64,000 nucleotides of DNA. Source: Syntrophorhabdus sp. PtaB.Bin047. GTDB lineage: Bacteria; Desulfobacterota; Syntrophorhabdia; Syntrophorhabdales; Syntrophorhabdaceae. The DNA lies in assembly GCA_002067235.1 (NCBI GenBank), contig MVQP01000002.1:16834-80833 (forward strand), given 5' to 3'. Shown piece after piece: positions 56,015 to 64,000 of this stretch. A program made the translations under genes and the position numbers. Each line of letters begins with the position of its first letter. Within the stretch, counting starts at the first letter, position 1. The notes below the pieces were generated by a model that saw only the letters and a list, made by a program, of their open reading frames with translations, did no database searches and had not been told where the DNA came from.

Positions 56015-58312
56015 GTGAAGGCGAAGCTGGAAGAGGTCCTGAAGGAGAAGGAAAGGGAACTCAAGCTTTACCGCAGGTTCCTCGAGCTCAGGAGCTATTG
56101 CGAGAGAAAGATCTTCCCGGGGATCGACGCCCCCATCAGGGAGCACGTGGAGACCCTGGAGGGCATCATAGAGAAGCTCATCCCCGACCCGAAGGACCGC
56201 ACGGAAGAGATGTTCTCCGGCGAGATCTTTGCCCTGCTCGGGACCATCTATCTCCACGATGTTTCCCTGATGAAGGAATTCGACTGGCCTCTCAACGGGA
56301 ACATACTCAATGCCCGGGACATGGATGTGAAGGGCGCATTTATGAACTACGAGATAGCGCGACGCCTCGATATCCCCGAAGGGGCGGTGGAGGCCGTCAA
56401 TGCCCTGAGCTATGCCCATCTGGTCAAGAAGGTCCCCCTCGAAACGGAGATAACAGATAACGCCTCCAAGGCGATCATACGGAACATGAAGGTCTTCGAG
56501 TACCTCTTCAACTTCGCCCATCTCCTCGTGGACGTCTTCTTCACCGACCTGTCTCACAAGAGCCTGAAGAGGTACAGCGACCATGAACTGGCCTTAAGGC
56601 CCGGCGAGGCGGTACTTGACGTCGACAGCCGGGAGGGAATCATCTCCATTCAGTACAACTGCAGGGTTCCTTACGAAACGCACATGCTCGAGAGTGTCAA
56701 GCGGTACGTGGAAAGCATGTTCGTAAGGTTCAAGAACCACGTCAACGGAAAGCTCGGGTTCCAGTACCGGGAGATCGTGTGGGTCATAACAAGCAATTTC
56801 TACTACGAGCGTGATGTTTTCAGGATACCTAAGGTCTTGCCCTACTTCGAGTTCGAGGGTGTACCCGTACAGCGCTGGGACGAGGCATCCGTCGTTCTGG
56901 ACAAACTCTTTAACGAGCGTTCCGTGGTGGTGGCGGGCGAGGTGTCGGCGGGCAAGACGACGCTCCTCACCTACTTCGTCCTGCCGCAGCTCACGACCGT
57001 TCACGAGAACGTCTATTACTGCGAGCTCTGGTCGCAGCCGACGAAAGAGCTGCGCGACGTGATGGGAAAACGACACAAGATCCCTCGCGTCGACGATCTC
57101 GACATAACTTCTTTGTGCAAGACACTCCTCAGGAGGGGGCCATGTTTCTTTGTCATAGACGGCCTCGAGAGGATAGTGTTCATGGAGCAGGGGGAACGGG
57201 AGAAGCTGATACGTTTCGTCGAGTTCATGCTCGGGGAGCCCGGGGCATATTTCGTGCTCTGCGGCGAGAAGGAAACATTCTTCGATTGGTACCGTGTGTT
57301 CCAGGGCATGCAGATATCCTCCCTCTATGAGTTGAAGGTTTTCGAGCGGACATCCTACGGGCGTGTGCCTGAGAACCCGCGGAGGATAGAAGGTAGCACA
57401 CACACCCCTCCTCTGGGCGAAAACTTTCCGAAGAGTGCGGCCGAGACGGATGGGTTCGTGCGGGAGGCCCTCCAGAGGATCGAGTATGACGGTGACCTTG
57501 CCCTCATCATGTCGGTCTTTGTCGATGCCGCAGGCCCCATCATGAAAAGGTACGACGTTGACGACATTTACAGGGAGACCGCGGTTCCCCACGAGAGGAT
57601 CATACCCCTCGTGGCCTCCCTGAGAGACAGCGGGATCCTCCGGGAGATCGAGTACCAGGGAAACTCCTATTTTGCGCTCGCCAACAGGGTTCTCAGAGAG
57701 CCCCTCTGGAGTGTTCTCGACCTCGGGCAATTCGAGGAGAAGAAGATGCTCCGCAACAGCCTGGGCAATTTCATCGTCAACGAGACCTTTCTCGATGACG
57801 AGACCCTGGACCTTGCAGAGAGATGGCACAACCGATTCGTGATGACCAAGGAGGAGATGGGCATTACCCTGGCGAGCCTTATCGCTCGGGGAAGGGATTG
57901 GAAGGTGCTCTTCGATGCCGCGAACAGGTCCGAACCGAGCATCGATATCCAGCCTATCCTGAAGCTTCTCTACAGTGAAGATGCGCAGAAGAGGAAGAAC
58001 GCCATCAGCCTTCTCGTGGAGATCAACGATAAGGACATGATCAACCCCCTGCTCCTGCACCTCAAGGAAGAGGACGTCCTGGAGATCAAGAACCTGGTCA
58101 TCCAGGGCATCGGCCAGACGGGCAAAAAGAGGGCCATCATCGCCATCATGAATACCCTGAGGGAGATAGGGGACAGGGACTTGAAGCTCCGCGCCCTGGA
58201 TTTCCTCCAATCCCTCTTCGGCGACAATTCCCACAACATCCTCACCGAGATCAAAGAGATCGAAGAAGACCCGGTCATAACGAAGAGGATAGACGAACTG
58301 CTCAGAGCCTAA
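56015..58312 (+). CDS. HD-like / P-loop (STAND-like) NTPase / HEAT-like repeat protein
   Basis: 765 aa from a GTG at 56015 (site GGGGGAAG). Three parts are visible. Residues 40-185 are helical and carry His44, the pair HD at 81-82 in LLGTIYLHDVSLMKEF and a later Asp near 173 (LLVDVFF), a pattern like HD-type phosphohydrolases, especially the HD-CE-like group. Residues 290-560 contain a P-loop GEVSAGKTT (308-316) and a Walker-B-like FFVIDGLERI (Asp382), then a winged-helix-like region. Residues 650-765 are helical repeats (ILKLLYSEDAQKRKNAISLLVEIND, LLHLKEEDVLEIKNLVIQGIGQTG), HEAT-like. No membrane part. Function unknown; possible signalling or defence NTPase, by architecture only. Confidence 0.75.
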   Translation: MKAKLEEVLKEKERELKLYRRFLELRSYCERKIFPGIDAPIREHVETLEGIIEKLIPDPKDRTEEMFSGEIFALLGTIYLHDVSLMKEFDWPLNGNILNARDMDVKGAFMNYEIARRLDIPEGAVEAVNALSYAHLVKKVPLETEITDNASKAIIRNMKVFEYLFNFAHLLVDVFFTDLSHKSLKRYSDHELALRPGEAVLDVDSREGIISIQYNCRVPYETHMLESVKRYVESMFVRFKNHVNGKLGFQYREIVWVITSNFYYERDVFRIPKVLPYFEFEGVPVQRWDEASVVLDKLFNERSVVVAGEVSAGKTTLLTYFVLPQLTTVHENVYYCELWSQPTKELRDVMGKRHKIPRVDDLDITSLCKTLLRRGPCFFVIDGLERIVFMEQGEREKLIRFVEFMLGEPGAYFVLCGEKETFFDWYRVFQGMQISSLYELKVFERTSYGRVPENPRRIEGSTHTPPLGENFPKSAAETDGFVREALQRIEYDGDLALIMSVFVDAAGPIMKRYDVDDIYRETAVPHERIIPLVASLRDSGILREIEYQGNSYFALANRVLREPLWSVLDLGQFEEKKMLRNSLGNFIVNETFLDDETLDLAERWHNRFVMTKEEMGITLASLIARGRDWKVLFDAANRSEPSIDIQPILKLLYSEDAQKRKNAISLLVEINDKDMINPLLLHLKEEDVLEIKNLVIQGIGQTGKKRAIIAIMNTLREIGDRDLKLRALDFLQSLFGDNSHNILTEIKEIEEDPVITKRIDELLRA

Positions 58313-58430
58313 AGACCGTTTCAGGTTTCACGTTTCAGGTTTCAAGGAAAAACAGAGATTTGAAAGAGCCTTCTGAGAGGCCTTTTTCTGTCCTTCCCGA
58401 AACTTGAGACCTGAAACCTGAAACGGTCTT
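58312..58430. repeat. Inverted repeat of GTTTCAGG units, convergent spacer
   Basis: Perfect 19-base arms AAGACCGTTTCAGGTTTCA (58312-58330) and its complement (58412-58430), with further GTTTCAGG and CTTGAGACC units inside. The left arm begins at the last base of the HD/P-loop gene's stop, and the right arm ends one base before the serS stop. It matches the element at 9490-9630 and could act as a two-way terminator. Confidence 0.75.
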
Positions 58431-58431
58431 C

Positions 58432-59700
58432 TTATCCGATCTTTGCCGCACCCCTCATGTAAGGTCTTAATGCCTCGGGGATGGTTATCGTGCCGTCTGC
58501 ATTCTGGCAGTTTTCCATCACGGCCATGACCGTCCTGCCTATGGCGAGGCCGGAGCCGTTCAACGTGTGGACGAGTTCCGTCTTTCCTCCCTGCCTGCGG
58601 AAGCGGATCTTCGCCCTGCGGGCCTGGAAGTCGGTGAAGCAGCTGCATGACGATATCTCGCGGTAGATGTCCTGCCCGGGAAGCCAGACCTCGATGTCGT
58701 AGGTCTTGGCAGAGGAGAACCCGAGGTCTCCCGTGCACAGGGAGCTCACACGGTAATGGATGTTGAGCCTTTTGAGGACGTCCTCGGCGTCGAGCAGGAG
58801 GCCCTCCAACTCGTCGAAGGAGGTGTCGGGGTGGGCGAACTTGACGAGTTCCACCTTGTTGAACTGGTGCTGGCGCGTGAGCCCCCGGGTATCCTTCCCG
58901 TGGGCGCCGGCTTCCTTGCGGAAGCAGGGGGTGTATGAGACATACTTGACGGGGAGTTCTTCTTCCTTCAGTATCTCGTCGGCGTGGATATTCGTCACGG
59001 GCACTTCGGCGGTGGGGATGAGGAAATAGTCCACGCCCTCCAGGTGGAAGAGTTCCTCCTCGAACTTCGGCAGCTGGCCCGTGCCGGTCATAGAGGTGCG
59101 ATTGACCATGAAGGGCGGCAACACTTCGGTGTATCCGTGCTCACCGACGTGCAGGTCGAGCATGAAGTTGATGAGGGCCCGTTCGAGGAGCGCCCCCGAT
59201 GCCTTGTAGAGGGTGAAGCGCGACCCGGTGATCTTGGCGGCGCGCTTGAAATCGAGGATGTCGAGACCCTCTCCGAGGTCCCAGTGGGCCTTCGGTTTGA
59301 AATCGAAGGAGGGCTTTTCTCCCCAGGTCTTGACGACCTTGTTGTCCTCGTCAGTCGTCCCCACAGGAACGGAAGCGTGAGGTATGTTGGGGATGACGAG
59401 AAGGATCTGTTCCCATTGTTCTTCGACCGCCTTGAGACCCTGTGCCGCCTCTTCGATCTTCCTGCCCAGTGAGCGCTGGTACTCTATCTTGTCCGTGGCG
59501 TCGGCACCGGACTTCCTCAGCTTCGCTATCTCGTTGGAGAGGGTGTTTTTTTCGCTCTTCAACTTCTCCGTTTCCTGGATGAGCCTGCGGCGGTCCCCAT
59601 CCAGCTCGACGAGCCTGCCGGCATCGAAGGAAGCCTGTCTTTTCGCCAGTGCGGCATTCACGGCTTCGATGTTCTCGCGGATCATTTTAGGGTCGATCAT
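58432..59700 (-). CDS. serS: Seryl-tRNA synthetase
   Basis: 422 aa class II synthetase. N-terminal coiled-coil arm for the tRNA long variable loop ([28 protein letters not shown]), then motif 2 region ([30 protein letters not shown]) and motif 3 ([19 protein letters not shown]). It starts [14 protein letters not shown], as usual. Immediately follows the GerMN gene with no gap. Confidence 0.97.
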   Translation of the reverse strand: MIDPKMIRENIEAVNAALAKRQASFDAGRLVELDGDRRRLIQETEKLKSEKNTLSNEIAKLRKSGADATDKIEYQRSLGRKIEEAAQGLKAVEEQWEQILLVIPNIPHASVPVGTTDEDNKVVKTWGEKPSFDFKPKAHWDLGEGLDILDFKRAAKITGSRFTLYKASGALLERALINFMLDLHVGEHGYTEVLPPFMVNRTSMTGTGQLPKFEEELFHLEGVDYFLIPTAEVPVTNIHADEILKEEELPVKYVSYTPCFRKEAGAHGKDTRGLTRQHQFNKVELVKFAHPDTSFDELEGLLLDAEDVLKRLNIHYRVSSLCTGDLGFSSAKTYDIEVWLPGQDIYREISSCSCFTDFQARRAKIRFRRQGGKTELVHTLNGSGLAIGRTVMAVMENCQNADGTITIPEALRPYMRGAAKIG

Positions 59701-60276
59701 TTAATCCTCCAGCATCTGGGAGTTGAACTCCATCGGTTTATAGGTGTAGACGGTCCCGCCTACTGTAAAGATGGCCTGGCCCGCGGCGAGGAGCTGAACG
59801 TTCTTCGCCTTCGTGAAGTTTGCAAGAAAGGAATTGACGATGGCATAGACCGTCTGTATCTCCTTGAGGGGATCGAGTTTCATAAGGGCCAGATCGGGCG
59901 TGAAATTGAGTATCAGCGTCCCCTCCATGTCGGCCGCGAAATCGGTGAGGGTGAGGGTGTCCGGAAGGGCCTTGCCGGTCTTGAGGGCGGATATGATGAC
60001 ATCGGCCTTTTCCCGGTCGGTGAGAGTGTTCTTGATGGGAACGCTTTTCAGGCTCAGCCTTGCCGGAGGGGAGGGATAATAGATTTTGAGTTCGTTCACC
60101 TCTTCTACGACCACCGTTCTCGGGGGCCTAGCCAGCCTGGCGTAGCGATAGGCGAAGATACCCGCCGCCGCGACGGCTATGATGACCAGCACTATGATGT
60201 AGGGGGTGCGGATTGGTTTCCTGTGGACCACCGGTGGTTTCCCCCCGATATAGATGTCCTGCTTCTTCCCTCTCAT
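59701..60276 (-). CDS. GerMN-domain membrane protein
   Basis: 191 aa. Short charged N-terminus, one membrane helix (YIIVLVIIAVAAAGIFAYRYA), a linker and a C-terminal GerMN domain (LTDREKADVIISALKTG ... DMEGTLILNFTPDLALM ... IVNSFLANFTKAKNVQLLAAGQAIFTVGGTVYT). GerMN domains are found in germination proteins and, outside spore formers, in cell-wall associated proteins; here the function is unknown. Overlaps the isochorismatase gene by four bases. Confidence 0.8.
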   Translation of the reverse strand: MRGKKQDIYIGGKPPVVHRKPIRTPYIIVLVIIAVAAAGIFAYRYARLARPPRTVVVEEVNELKIYYPSPPARLSLKSVPIKNTLTDREKADVIISALKTGKALPDTLTLTDFAADMEGTLILNFTPDLALMKLDPLKEIQTVYAIVNSFLANFTKAKNVQLLAAGQAIFTVGGTVYTYKPMEFNSQMLED

Positions 60277-60839
60277 TGCATTTCTCTTTCGAACTCCTCG
60301 ATGAGATCGCCCGACCTCATGACACGGAAAATGGGATAGAGAACGTTCTTTCGGTACGCGTCAAGGAAGCTTTCATGGATCTCTTTCTTGAAAGCCGCAC
60401 TCATATCCTCAAGGATGATTGTCGCGAAGTCATTGCATATGGCGTCGAAAGCGGTCGCGAGCACACAAAAATGCGTATTTATCCCTCCCACTGCCACGGT
60501 GTCGACGCCAAGGGTTCTGAGCGTCTGGTCGAGGTCGGTCTTGAAAAAGGCGCTGAACCGCCGTTTGTCGAGAATGATGTCCGACGCCTGCGGTTCCAGC
60601 TCGGAAAGCGGTTTTGTCCCTTCTGTGCCCCGAATGGCGTGGGGTTTCATGCGGCCCCCGAAAATAAAGTCCTTTTCCAGGAAGCTGTCGCAGGCGAAGA
60701 TGACGGGGATACCATGGCCGCGGGCCGTCTTGAGGAAATCCCGGACGACGGGGACGATCTTCTCTTCTTCCTTGATGCCCGTGAGGGGTTTGGTGTAGTT
60801 GCCTTCCAGCATGTCGACGATGATTATGGCCGGTTTCAT
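60273..60839 (-). CDS. Isochorismatase-family cysteine hydrolase
   Basis: 188 aa. Catalytic triad candidates: Asp in IIIVDMLEGNY, Lys in ILDKRRFSAFF, and Cys in GGINTHFCVLATAFDA, all placed as in nicotinamidase/isochorismatase-like hydrolases. Other conserved part is VIFACDSF. Substrate unknown; a nicotinamidase role is possible. Coupled to tatD above and the GerMN gene below. Confidence 0.88.
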   Translation of the reverse strand: MKPAIIIVDMLEGNYTKPLTGIKEEEKIVPVVRDFLKTARGHGIPVIFACDSFLEKDFIFGGRMKPHAIRGTEGTKPLSELEPQASDIILDKRRFSAFFKTDLDQTLRTLGVDTVAVGGINTHFCVLATAFDAICNDFATIILEDMSAAFKKEIHESFLDAYRKNVLYPIFRVMRSGDLIEEFEREMQ

Positions 60840-61618
60840 GGTCTGTCCTTTCGTGGATTATTGAGAAAGAGGTTGACGAAATTATCGCGCAGGAGGGGAG
60901 CGAGTTCGCCGGTCTTTACGCCGCGCTCCCTGGCCATGGTCTCGATGGTTATCTTGACGTGGGAGGGAATGTTCCTTTTCCCCCGGTGCGGCACGGGAGA
61001 GAGGAAGGGCGCATCGGTCTCCGCAAGGAGCCTGTCGAACGGAGCGAACCGCACCACGTCCCTCACGCCTGCGGCGCTCTTGTACGTGACCGTTCCGGGG
61101 ATGGAGATGTAGAACCCCATGTCCAGGAACTGACGGGCAGCCGCCACGTCGTAGGAGTAGCAGTGGATCACCCCGTATCCCGAAGGATACTCCTTGTTGA
61201 GAATGTCGAGCGTCCGGGTCTTTGCGTCGCGCGAATGGACGATGATGGGCAGTCCCAACTCCTGCGCCAGACCGAGCTGCCTGACAAAGACCTTCTCCTG
61301 GATGTCGCGCGGTGAGTGGTTCTTGAAGAGATCGAGGCCGACCTCCCCGTAGCCTACTATCCTGGGATGCCTTGCCGCCTCGCGGATGACGTCTTCGGTC
61401 CTTTGGCTGAAATCCTTAGCGTTATGGGGATGGATGCCGATGGCCCCGTAGATGAAAGGATATCGTTCGATGAGCCTTCGCACCTTTCCGAAATAGGATT
61501 CCTCCGTCCCGACCGTGAGGACATACTCAAGCCCCTCGTCGACACAGTTCTTGACGACATCTTCCAGATCCCTGTCGAAATCTTCCATCTCAAGATGACA
61601 GTGGGAATCAACGAACAT
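60836..61618 (-). CDS. tatD: TatD-family metal-dependent hydrolase
   Basis: 260 aa from the ATG at 61618 (MFVDSHCHLEMEDF). Metal-binding motif DSHCHLE, AIGIHPHNAKDF, GYGEVGLDLFKNHSPRDIQEKVF, PIIVHSRDAKT and LLAETDAPFLSP are all present, giving a complete TIM-barrel DNase site. A start at 61654 would add 12 residues before the conserved N-terminus. First gene of a minus-strand operon that runs to serS. Confidence 0.94.
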   Translation of the reverse strand: MFVDSHCHLEMEDFDRDLEDVVKNCVDEGLEYVLTVGTEESYFGKVRRLIERYPFIYGAIGIHPHNAKDFSQRTEDVIREAARHPRIVGYGEVGLDLFKNHSPRDIQEKVFVRQLGLAQELGLPIIVHSRDAKTRTLDILNKEYPSGYGVIHCYSYDVAAARQFLDMGFYISIPGTVTYKSAAGVRDVVRFAPFDRLLAETDAPFLSPVPHRGKRNIPSHVKITIETMARERGVKTGELAPLLRDNFVNLFLNNPRKDRP

Positions 61619-62077
61619 GGATTTCTTATAACATAATTGGACGCGGGGCTTCAATTAAAGAGCTGTATGGGGACGAAGAGCGGACCTAGCTTACCCGTAC
61701 CGGTTCGCAGGCCGGGCCATTCTTCTCTGTCCGATCAGTCGGTACCCATCGCTTGCCACCGAACCGTCAGCGACCATGTGAATCCGGATTTCGTGTCCGC
61801 AGTTGGCTCCAACATTACCTTGACAGTTAGTAGTACTATTTAATACAATAGTTACTAGGTATCTTGTAACAATAAACACGGGGAAGCCCCATCATTGACC
61901 TGACATCGTGGTTCATTGTCTCACAGTCGCGGGGAAGGATACAGAAAAGGACAATCAACCGGGAATGGCGAACCAAAAGTTCGCGGCAGGAGTAGATGCA
62001 AGCGAGTTGGCAACGAAGAGCGGTGGAAGTGTTGCGCGAATGCGAGGATTGAGGCCACGGTTGAAAGGGGAACGTTT
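61619..62077. other. 459-base divergent spacer, AT-rich in the middle
   Basis: Between tatD (minus) and the VanW gene (plus). The region 61815-61880 is AT-rich, unlike its surroundings, and contains the promoter listed at 61820-61849 and a short GGGGAAGCCCC hairpin near 61880. An open frame continuous with VanW from 61916 has no signal or family character and is treated as leader. Confidence 0.45.
61820..61849 (+). promoter_or_regulatory. Probable sigma-70 promoter of the VanW cluster
   Basis: TTGACA at 61820-61825, 18-base spacer, TACAAT at 61844-61849 within AT-rich DNA. A 5' leader of about 220 bases would precede the VanW start, which is long enough for regulation. Confidence 0.55.
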
Positions 62078-62806
62078 TTGGGTCATAAAGCGGATCAGGT
62101 GTTGTTCTGTTGCCTTGTTGCGTCATGTTTGGTTCAATGTCTGCTTCCTTGCCCGCGATGTTATGCGGACGATCTGATACGGATAGCCTCTTACTCCACA
62201 TCGATCGAGGATCAGGAAGAGAACGTCAAGAAGAACCTTCGCCTTGCGGCGGAACGCCTGAACGGGCACCTTGTGATACCGGGAGCGGTCTTCTCGTTCA
62301 ATGAGGTTGTGGGAGAGGGTTCTGCGAAGAACGGCTACGTTCAGGGGCGGGTTCTGTATACCGACGAAGTTCGGTATGAACCGGGTGGTGGTTTGTGCCA
62401 GGTGTCGTCCACGCTTTATAACGCCTTTCTGGTCGCAGGATTTGTGATCGTCGAGCGGCATCGCCACCATCAGCCCGTTTCCTACGTGCCCCTCGGATTG
62501 GACGCAACCATCAAGTACGGCAAGAAGGACTTGAAGATGAGAAACCCTTACGACTTCGGCGTGTTCGTCGGAGTTTCGGTATCCGACAAGAGTCTGACCG
62601 TGGTCCTTTCGGCTGAAGCGAGGACGCCTTACCGATATGAGCTCCAGACCGACGTTGAGGAGATGGAACTGCCGCTTCTCACTGATTCGAGGAAAGTAAG
62701 AAACGGGATAACCATCTACGTGAACAGACAGAAGTACTCCGGAAATGACATGCTGGGGAGCACGCTGCTGTATAAAGACTATTTTCCGCCGGTGTACGTG
62801 AAATGA
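62078..62806 (+). CDS. Exported VanW-family protein
   Basis: 242 aa from a TTG at 62078, with AAAGGGG seven bases upstream; GTG 62099 is an alternative. The N-terminus is hydrophobic and cysteine-rich (VLFCCLVASCLVQCLLPCPRCYA), a signal peptide. The VanW domain is clear: LRLAAERLNGHLVIPGAVFSFNEVVG, GYVQGRVLYTDEVRYEPGGGLCQVSSTLYNAFLVAG, ERHRHHQPVSYVPLGLDATI and LKMRNPYDFGVFV. VanW proteins are of unknown biochemical function, associated with the cell wall. Overlaps the next gene by four bases. Confidence 0.85.
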   Translation: MGHKADQVLFCCLVASCLVQCLLPCPRCYADDLIRIASYSTSIEDQEENVKKNLRLAAERLNGHLVIPGAVFSFNEVVGEGSAKNGYVQGRVLYTDEVRYEPGGGLCQVSSTLYNAFLVAGFVIVERHRHHQPVSYVPLGLDATIKYGKKDLKMRNPYDFGVFVGVSVSDKSLTVVLSAEARTPYRYELQTDVEEMELPLLTDSRKVRNGITIYVNRQKYSGNDMLGSTLLYKDYFPPVYVK

Positions 62807-63420
62807 CGATAAGAATACCCGTTATTATCCTGTGTTTTGTAATGCTGGGTGTTCTGGCCGGAGCTGACGCGCGGGGAGATGTGACCGGTCTGCGTGGATG
62901 GGAGGAGTTCTCGGCTTCGAAGGATGCCAGGAGATTGCTGGCGTGGACGAGGTGTCAGATGAAGGAGATGCTTGGGGGCGACAGGTGCCTTCAAAGACTG
63001 GCAGTTTCCGTCCCACCGTACTTCGGCCGACACGGCCTTTTCGTAACACTTGTCAGGAAAGGCCGTGTCCGTGGTTGTTACGGGGCGTTCTCCCATCAGT
63101 CTTCCGATGTGGAAGCGACCCTTAAGGACTACCTGTACGGGGCGTTGAAACGGGACGTGCGGTACCGTTCGGTCGAGCTGATCGAAGCCGGCGACACGAG
63201 GATCATAATTACCATCACCGGCGAGGAGCACACCATCGACGACATACATGCTGTTGACCTGTCCCGCCACGGTCTGGTCGTGACAACGAGCGAGAACGAA
63301 GCATACGTCTTTGTTCCCTCAGAGATAAAAAGCATCGATTATCTGAAAAAGAGGCTTTCAGGCAAAGAGATCCAACAGGTAGCGGCCTTCATGTCCGTGA
63401 CACTGGAAGACGACAAATAG
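62803..63420 (+). CDS. Exported AMMECR1-like protein
   Basis: 205 aa with a signal peptide (IPVIILCFVMLGVLAGADARG). The rest resembles an AMMECR1 domain: KDARRLLAWTRCQMKEML, LFVTLVRKGRVRGCYGAFS, DVRYRSVELIEAGDTRIIITITG and SRHGLVVTT-ENEAYVFVPSEIKSIDYLKKRLSGK. The RGCYG motif matches the RGCIG core of AMMECR1. Usual AMMECR1 proteins are cytosolic; the signal peptide makes this unusual. It overlaps the VanW gene, so both products probably work in the periplasm or cell surface. Confidence 0.75.
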   Translation: MTIRIPVIILCFVMLGVLAGADARGDVTGLRGWEEFSASKDARRLLAWTRCQMKEMLGGDRCLQRLAVSVPPYFGRHGLFVTLVRKGRVRGCYGAFSHQSSDVEATLKDYLYGALKRDVRYRSVELIEAGDTRIIITITGEEHTIDDIHAVDLSRHGLVVTTSENEAYVFVPSEIKSIDYLKKRLSGKEIQQVAAFMSVTLEDDK

Positions 63421-63440
63421 AATCTGAAGGGGAGGGTCTT

Positions 63441-63908
63441 ATGAGATTCGTGCTCACCATGGCATGTCTGCTTCTTGCAGCGATCCTTATCTGTCCGCCG
63501 GCACATGCGGCAGGGAATGTCGACGGCAGGGATGTTATTGACGGGACGGTGAAGGATGCCGCGACGGGTAAACCTGTGAAGGGTGCGGTTGTCGAGATAA
63601 AGAATGCCAATCTCGGTGTCGGATACTACAGACTGATAACGGACTCCAGGGGGTATTTTCGTGTCGACGATTTCATAAGGCATGTGCGATACAGGATAGA
63701 GGTAACGGCCGATGGGTATGTCACGTGTACCCGTACTGAAAAGATCGAATCGGGCACATATCATATTGAGTTGCAGAAGGAAGGGATCTTGTCGGGGCTC
63801 GTCAAAGACTCATCGGGCAGACCGGTACAGGGAGTCGAGGTAAGGTTGAACCCCGGGGGCGCCGCCAATCCGGAGAAGATGGCGAGGAAGGCGAAGACGG
63901 CAGAGTGA
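63441..63908 (+). CDS. Exported carboxypeptidase-regulatory-like domain protein, frame changes at 3' end
   Basis: 155 aa with a signal peptide (MRFVLTMACLLLAAILICPPAHA). Repeat domain of the carboxypeptidase regulatory (transthyretin-like) type: VIDGTVKDAATGKPVKGAVVEIKN ... ITDSRGYFRVDDFIRHVRYRIEVTADGYVT. A second unit starts at GLVKDSSGRPVQGVEVRLNPGG and is cut by TGA. It continues in another frame (63872 on), so the annotated stop is probably not the real end. SD GGAGGG precedes the ATG. Follows the AMMECR1-like gene by 20 bases. Confidence 0.75.
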   Translation: MRFVLTMACLLLAAILICPPAHAAGNVDGRDVIDGTVKDAATGKPVKGAVVEIKNANLGVGYYRLITDSRGYFRVDDFIRHVRYRIEVTADGYVTCTRTEKIESGTYHIELQKEGILSGLVKDSSGRPVQGVEVRLNPGGAANPEKMARKAKTAE

Positions 63909-64000
63909 CCAGGCCTCTGATCACGTCAACCGCTGGAGACGGTTCCTATTCCTTCAAAAAGCTGAAACAGGGCCCCAGTCTCGTGACGTTCAGAAAAGAG
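63872..64000 (+). other. Out-of-frame continuation of the carboxypeptidase-regulatory-like gene
   Basis: In frame 2 relative to the gene above, the sequence reads EDGRVTRPLITS, then TAGDGSYSFKKLKQGPSLVTF, which is the typical second half of such a beta domain (GDGSYSFKKL). The frame change falls between about 63855 and 63890, for instance in the GGGGG run at 63855-63859. The gene leaves the window at 64000. Confidence 0.6.

Noticed and set aside
61916..62077. N-terminal extension of the VanW protein from 61916
   Set aside because: The extra 54 residues are Arg/Gly/Cys-rich without family character and would precede a signal peptide; TTG 62078 has a good ribosome site.
61850..62077. Riboswitch in the VanW leader
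   Set aside because: The leader is long enough, but no known riboswitch core (for example GEMM, cobalamin or SAM boxes) was recognised.

Overview
The window is GC-rich bacterial chromosome from a Gram-negative (diderm, LPS-making) organism. Gene content and order (rpsB-tsf-pyrH-frr-uppS-cdsA-dxr-rseP; bamA-skp-lpxD-fabZ-lpxA-oxidoreductase-lpxB-msbA; fused cobA-hemD; short 201-residue EF-Ts; multi-PAS sensors; archaic chaperone-usher pilus) fit a Desulfobacterota / former Deltaproteobacteria lineage, possibly close to Syntrophorhabdia. That placement is inference; no rRNA gene is present to test it. No tRNA, rRNA, CRISPR array, insertion sequence or phage gene was recognised.

Layout. 1-5594 (minus): translation, isoprenoid and phospholipid operon rpsB to rseP, tightly packed with ATGA overlaps. 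5700-13620: signalling and accessory genes: a five-PAS protein with no output domain, a small basic protein overlapping a radical SAM gene, a LytS/LytR-type two-component pair whose kinase is split by a frameshift in a G8 run, and two small unknown proteins. 13635-24421: siroheme fusion gene cobA-hemD, nikR, a 1939-residue alpha-2-macroglobulin followed by its penicillin-binding protein 1C partner, and a cold-shock gene. 24430-41574 (minus): about 17 kb of co-oriented envelope genes running from purine salvage and DNA repair genes through a glycosyltransferase, a double LPS-kinase-like protein, BamA, Skp, the lipid A enzymes, MsbA, a DUF374 acyltransferase (frameshifted), WaaA and MazG. 41645-45817 (minus): an archaic chaperone-usher pilus operon. 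46050-58312: ligA, then a TonB receptor / YfiR / CHASE8-type hybrid kinase operon (kinase broken by an in-frame TGA), secDF, and an unusual HD-like / P-loop / HEAT-like protein. 58432-61618 (minus): serS, a GerMN protein, an isochorismatase-like hydrolase and TatD. 62078-64000: three tandem exported proteins (VanW, an exported AMMECR1-like protein, a carboxypeptidase-regulatory-like repeat protein that changes frame near the edge).

Two themes stand out beyond ordinary genes. First, several otherwise well-conserved genes are disrupted by single-base events (G8 run, A9 run, TGG to TGA, a frame change near 63855-63890, a chaperone stop that appears to be lost, lpxB without a canonical start codon). 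This could be assembly error, strain variation or phase variation. Second, intergenic spacers carry families of short, degenerate repeats of roughly 6-8 bases (GGACCTATA-like, GTTTCAG-like, GGTCATA-like) that build long inverted repeats. The best candidates for undescribed biology are the HD/STAND-like/HEAT protein at 56015-58312, the double-kinase protein at 35982-37403, and the exported AMMECR1-like/VanW cluster.
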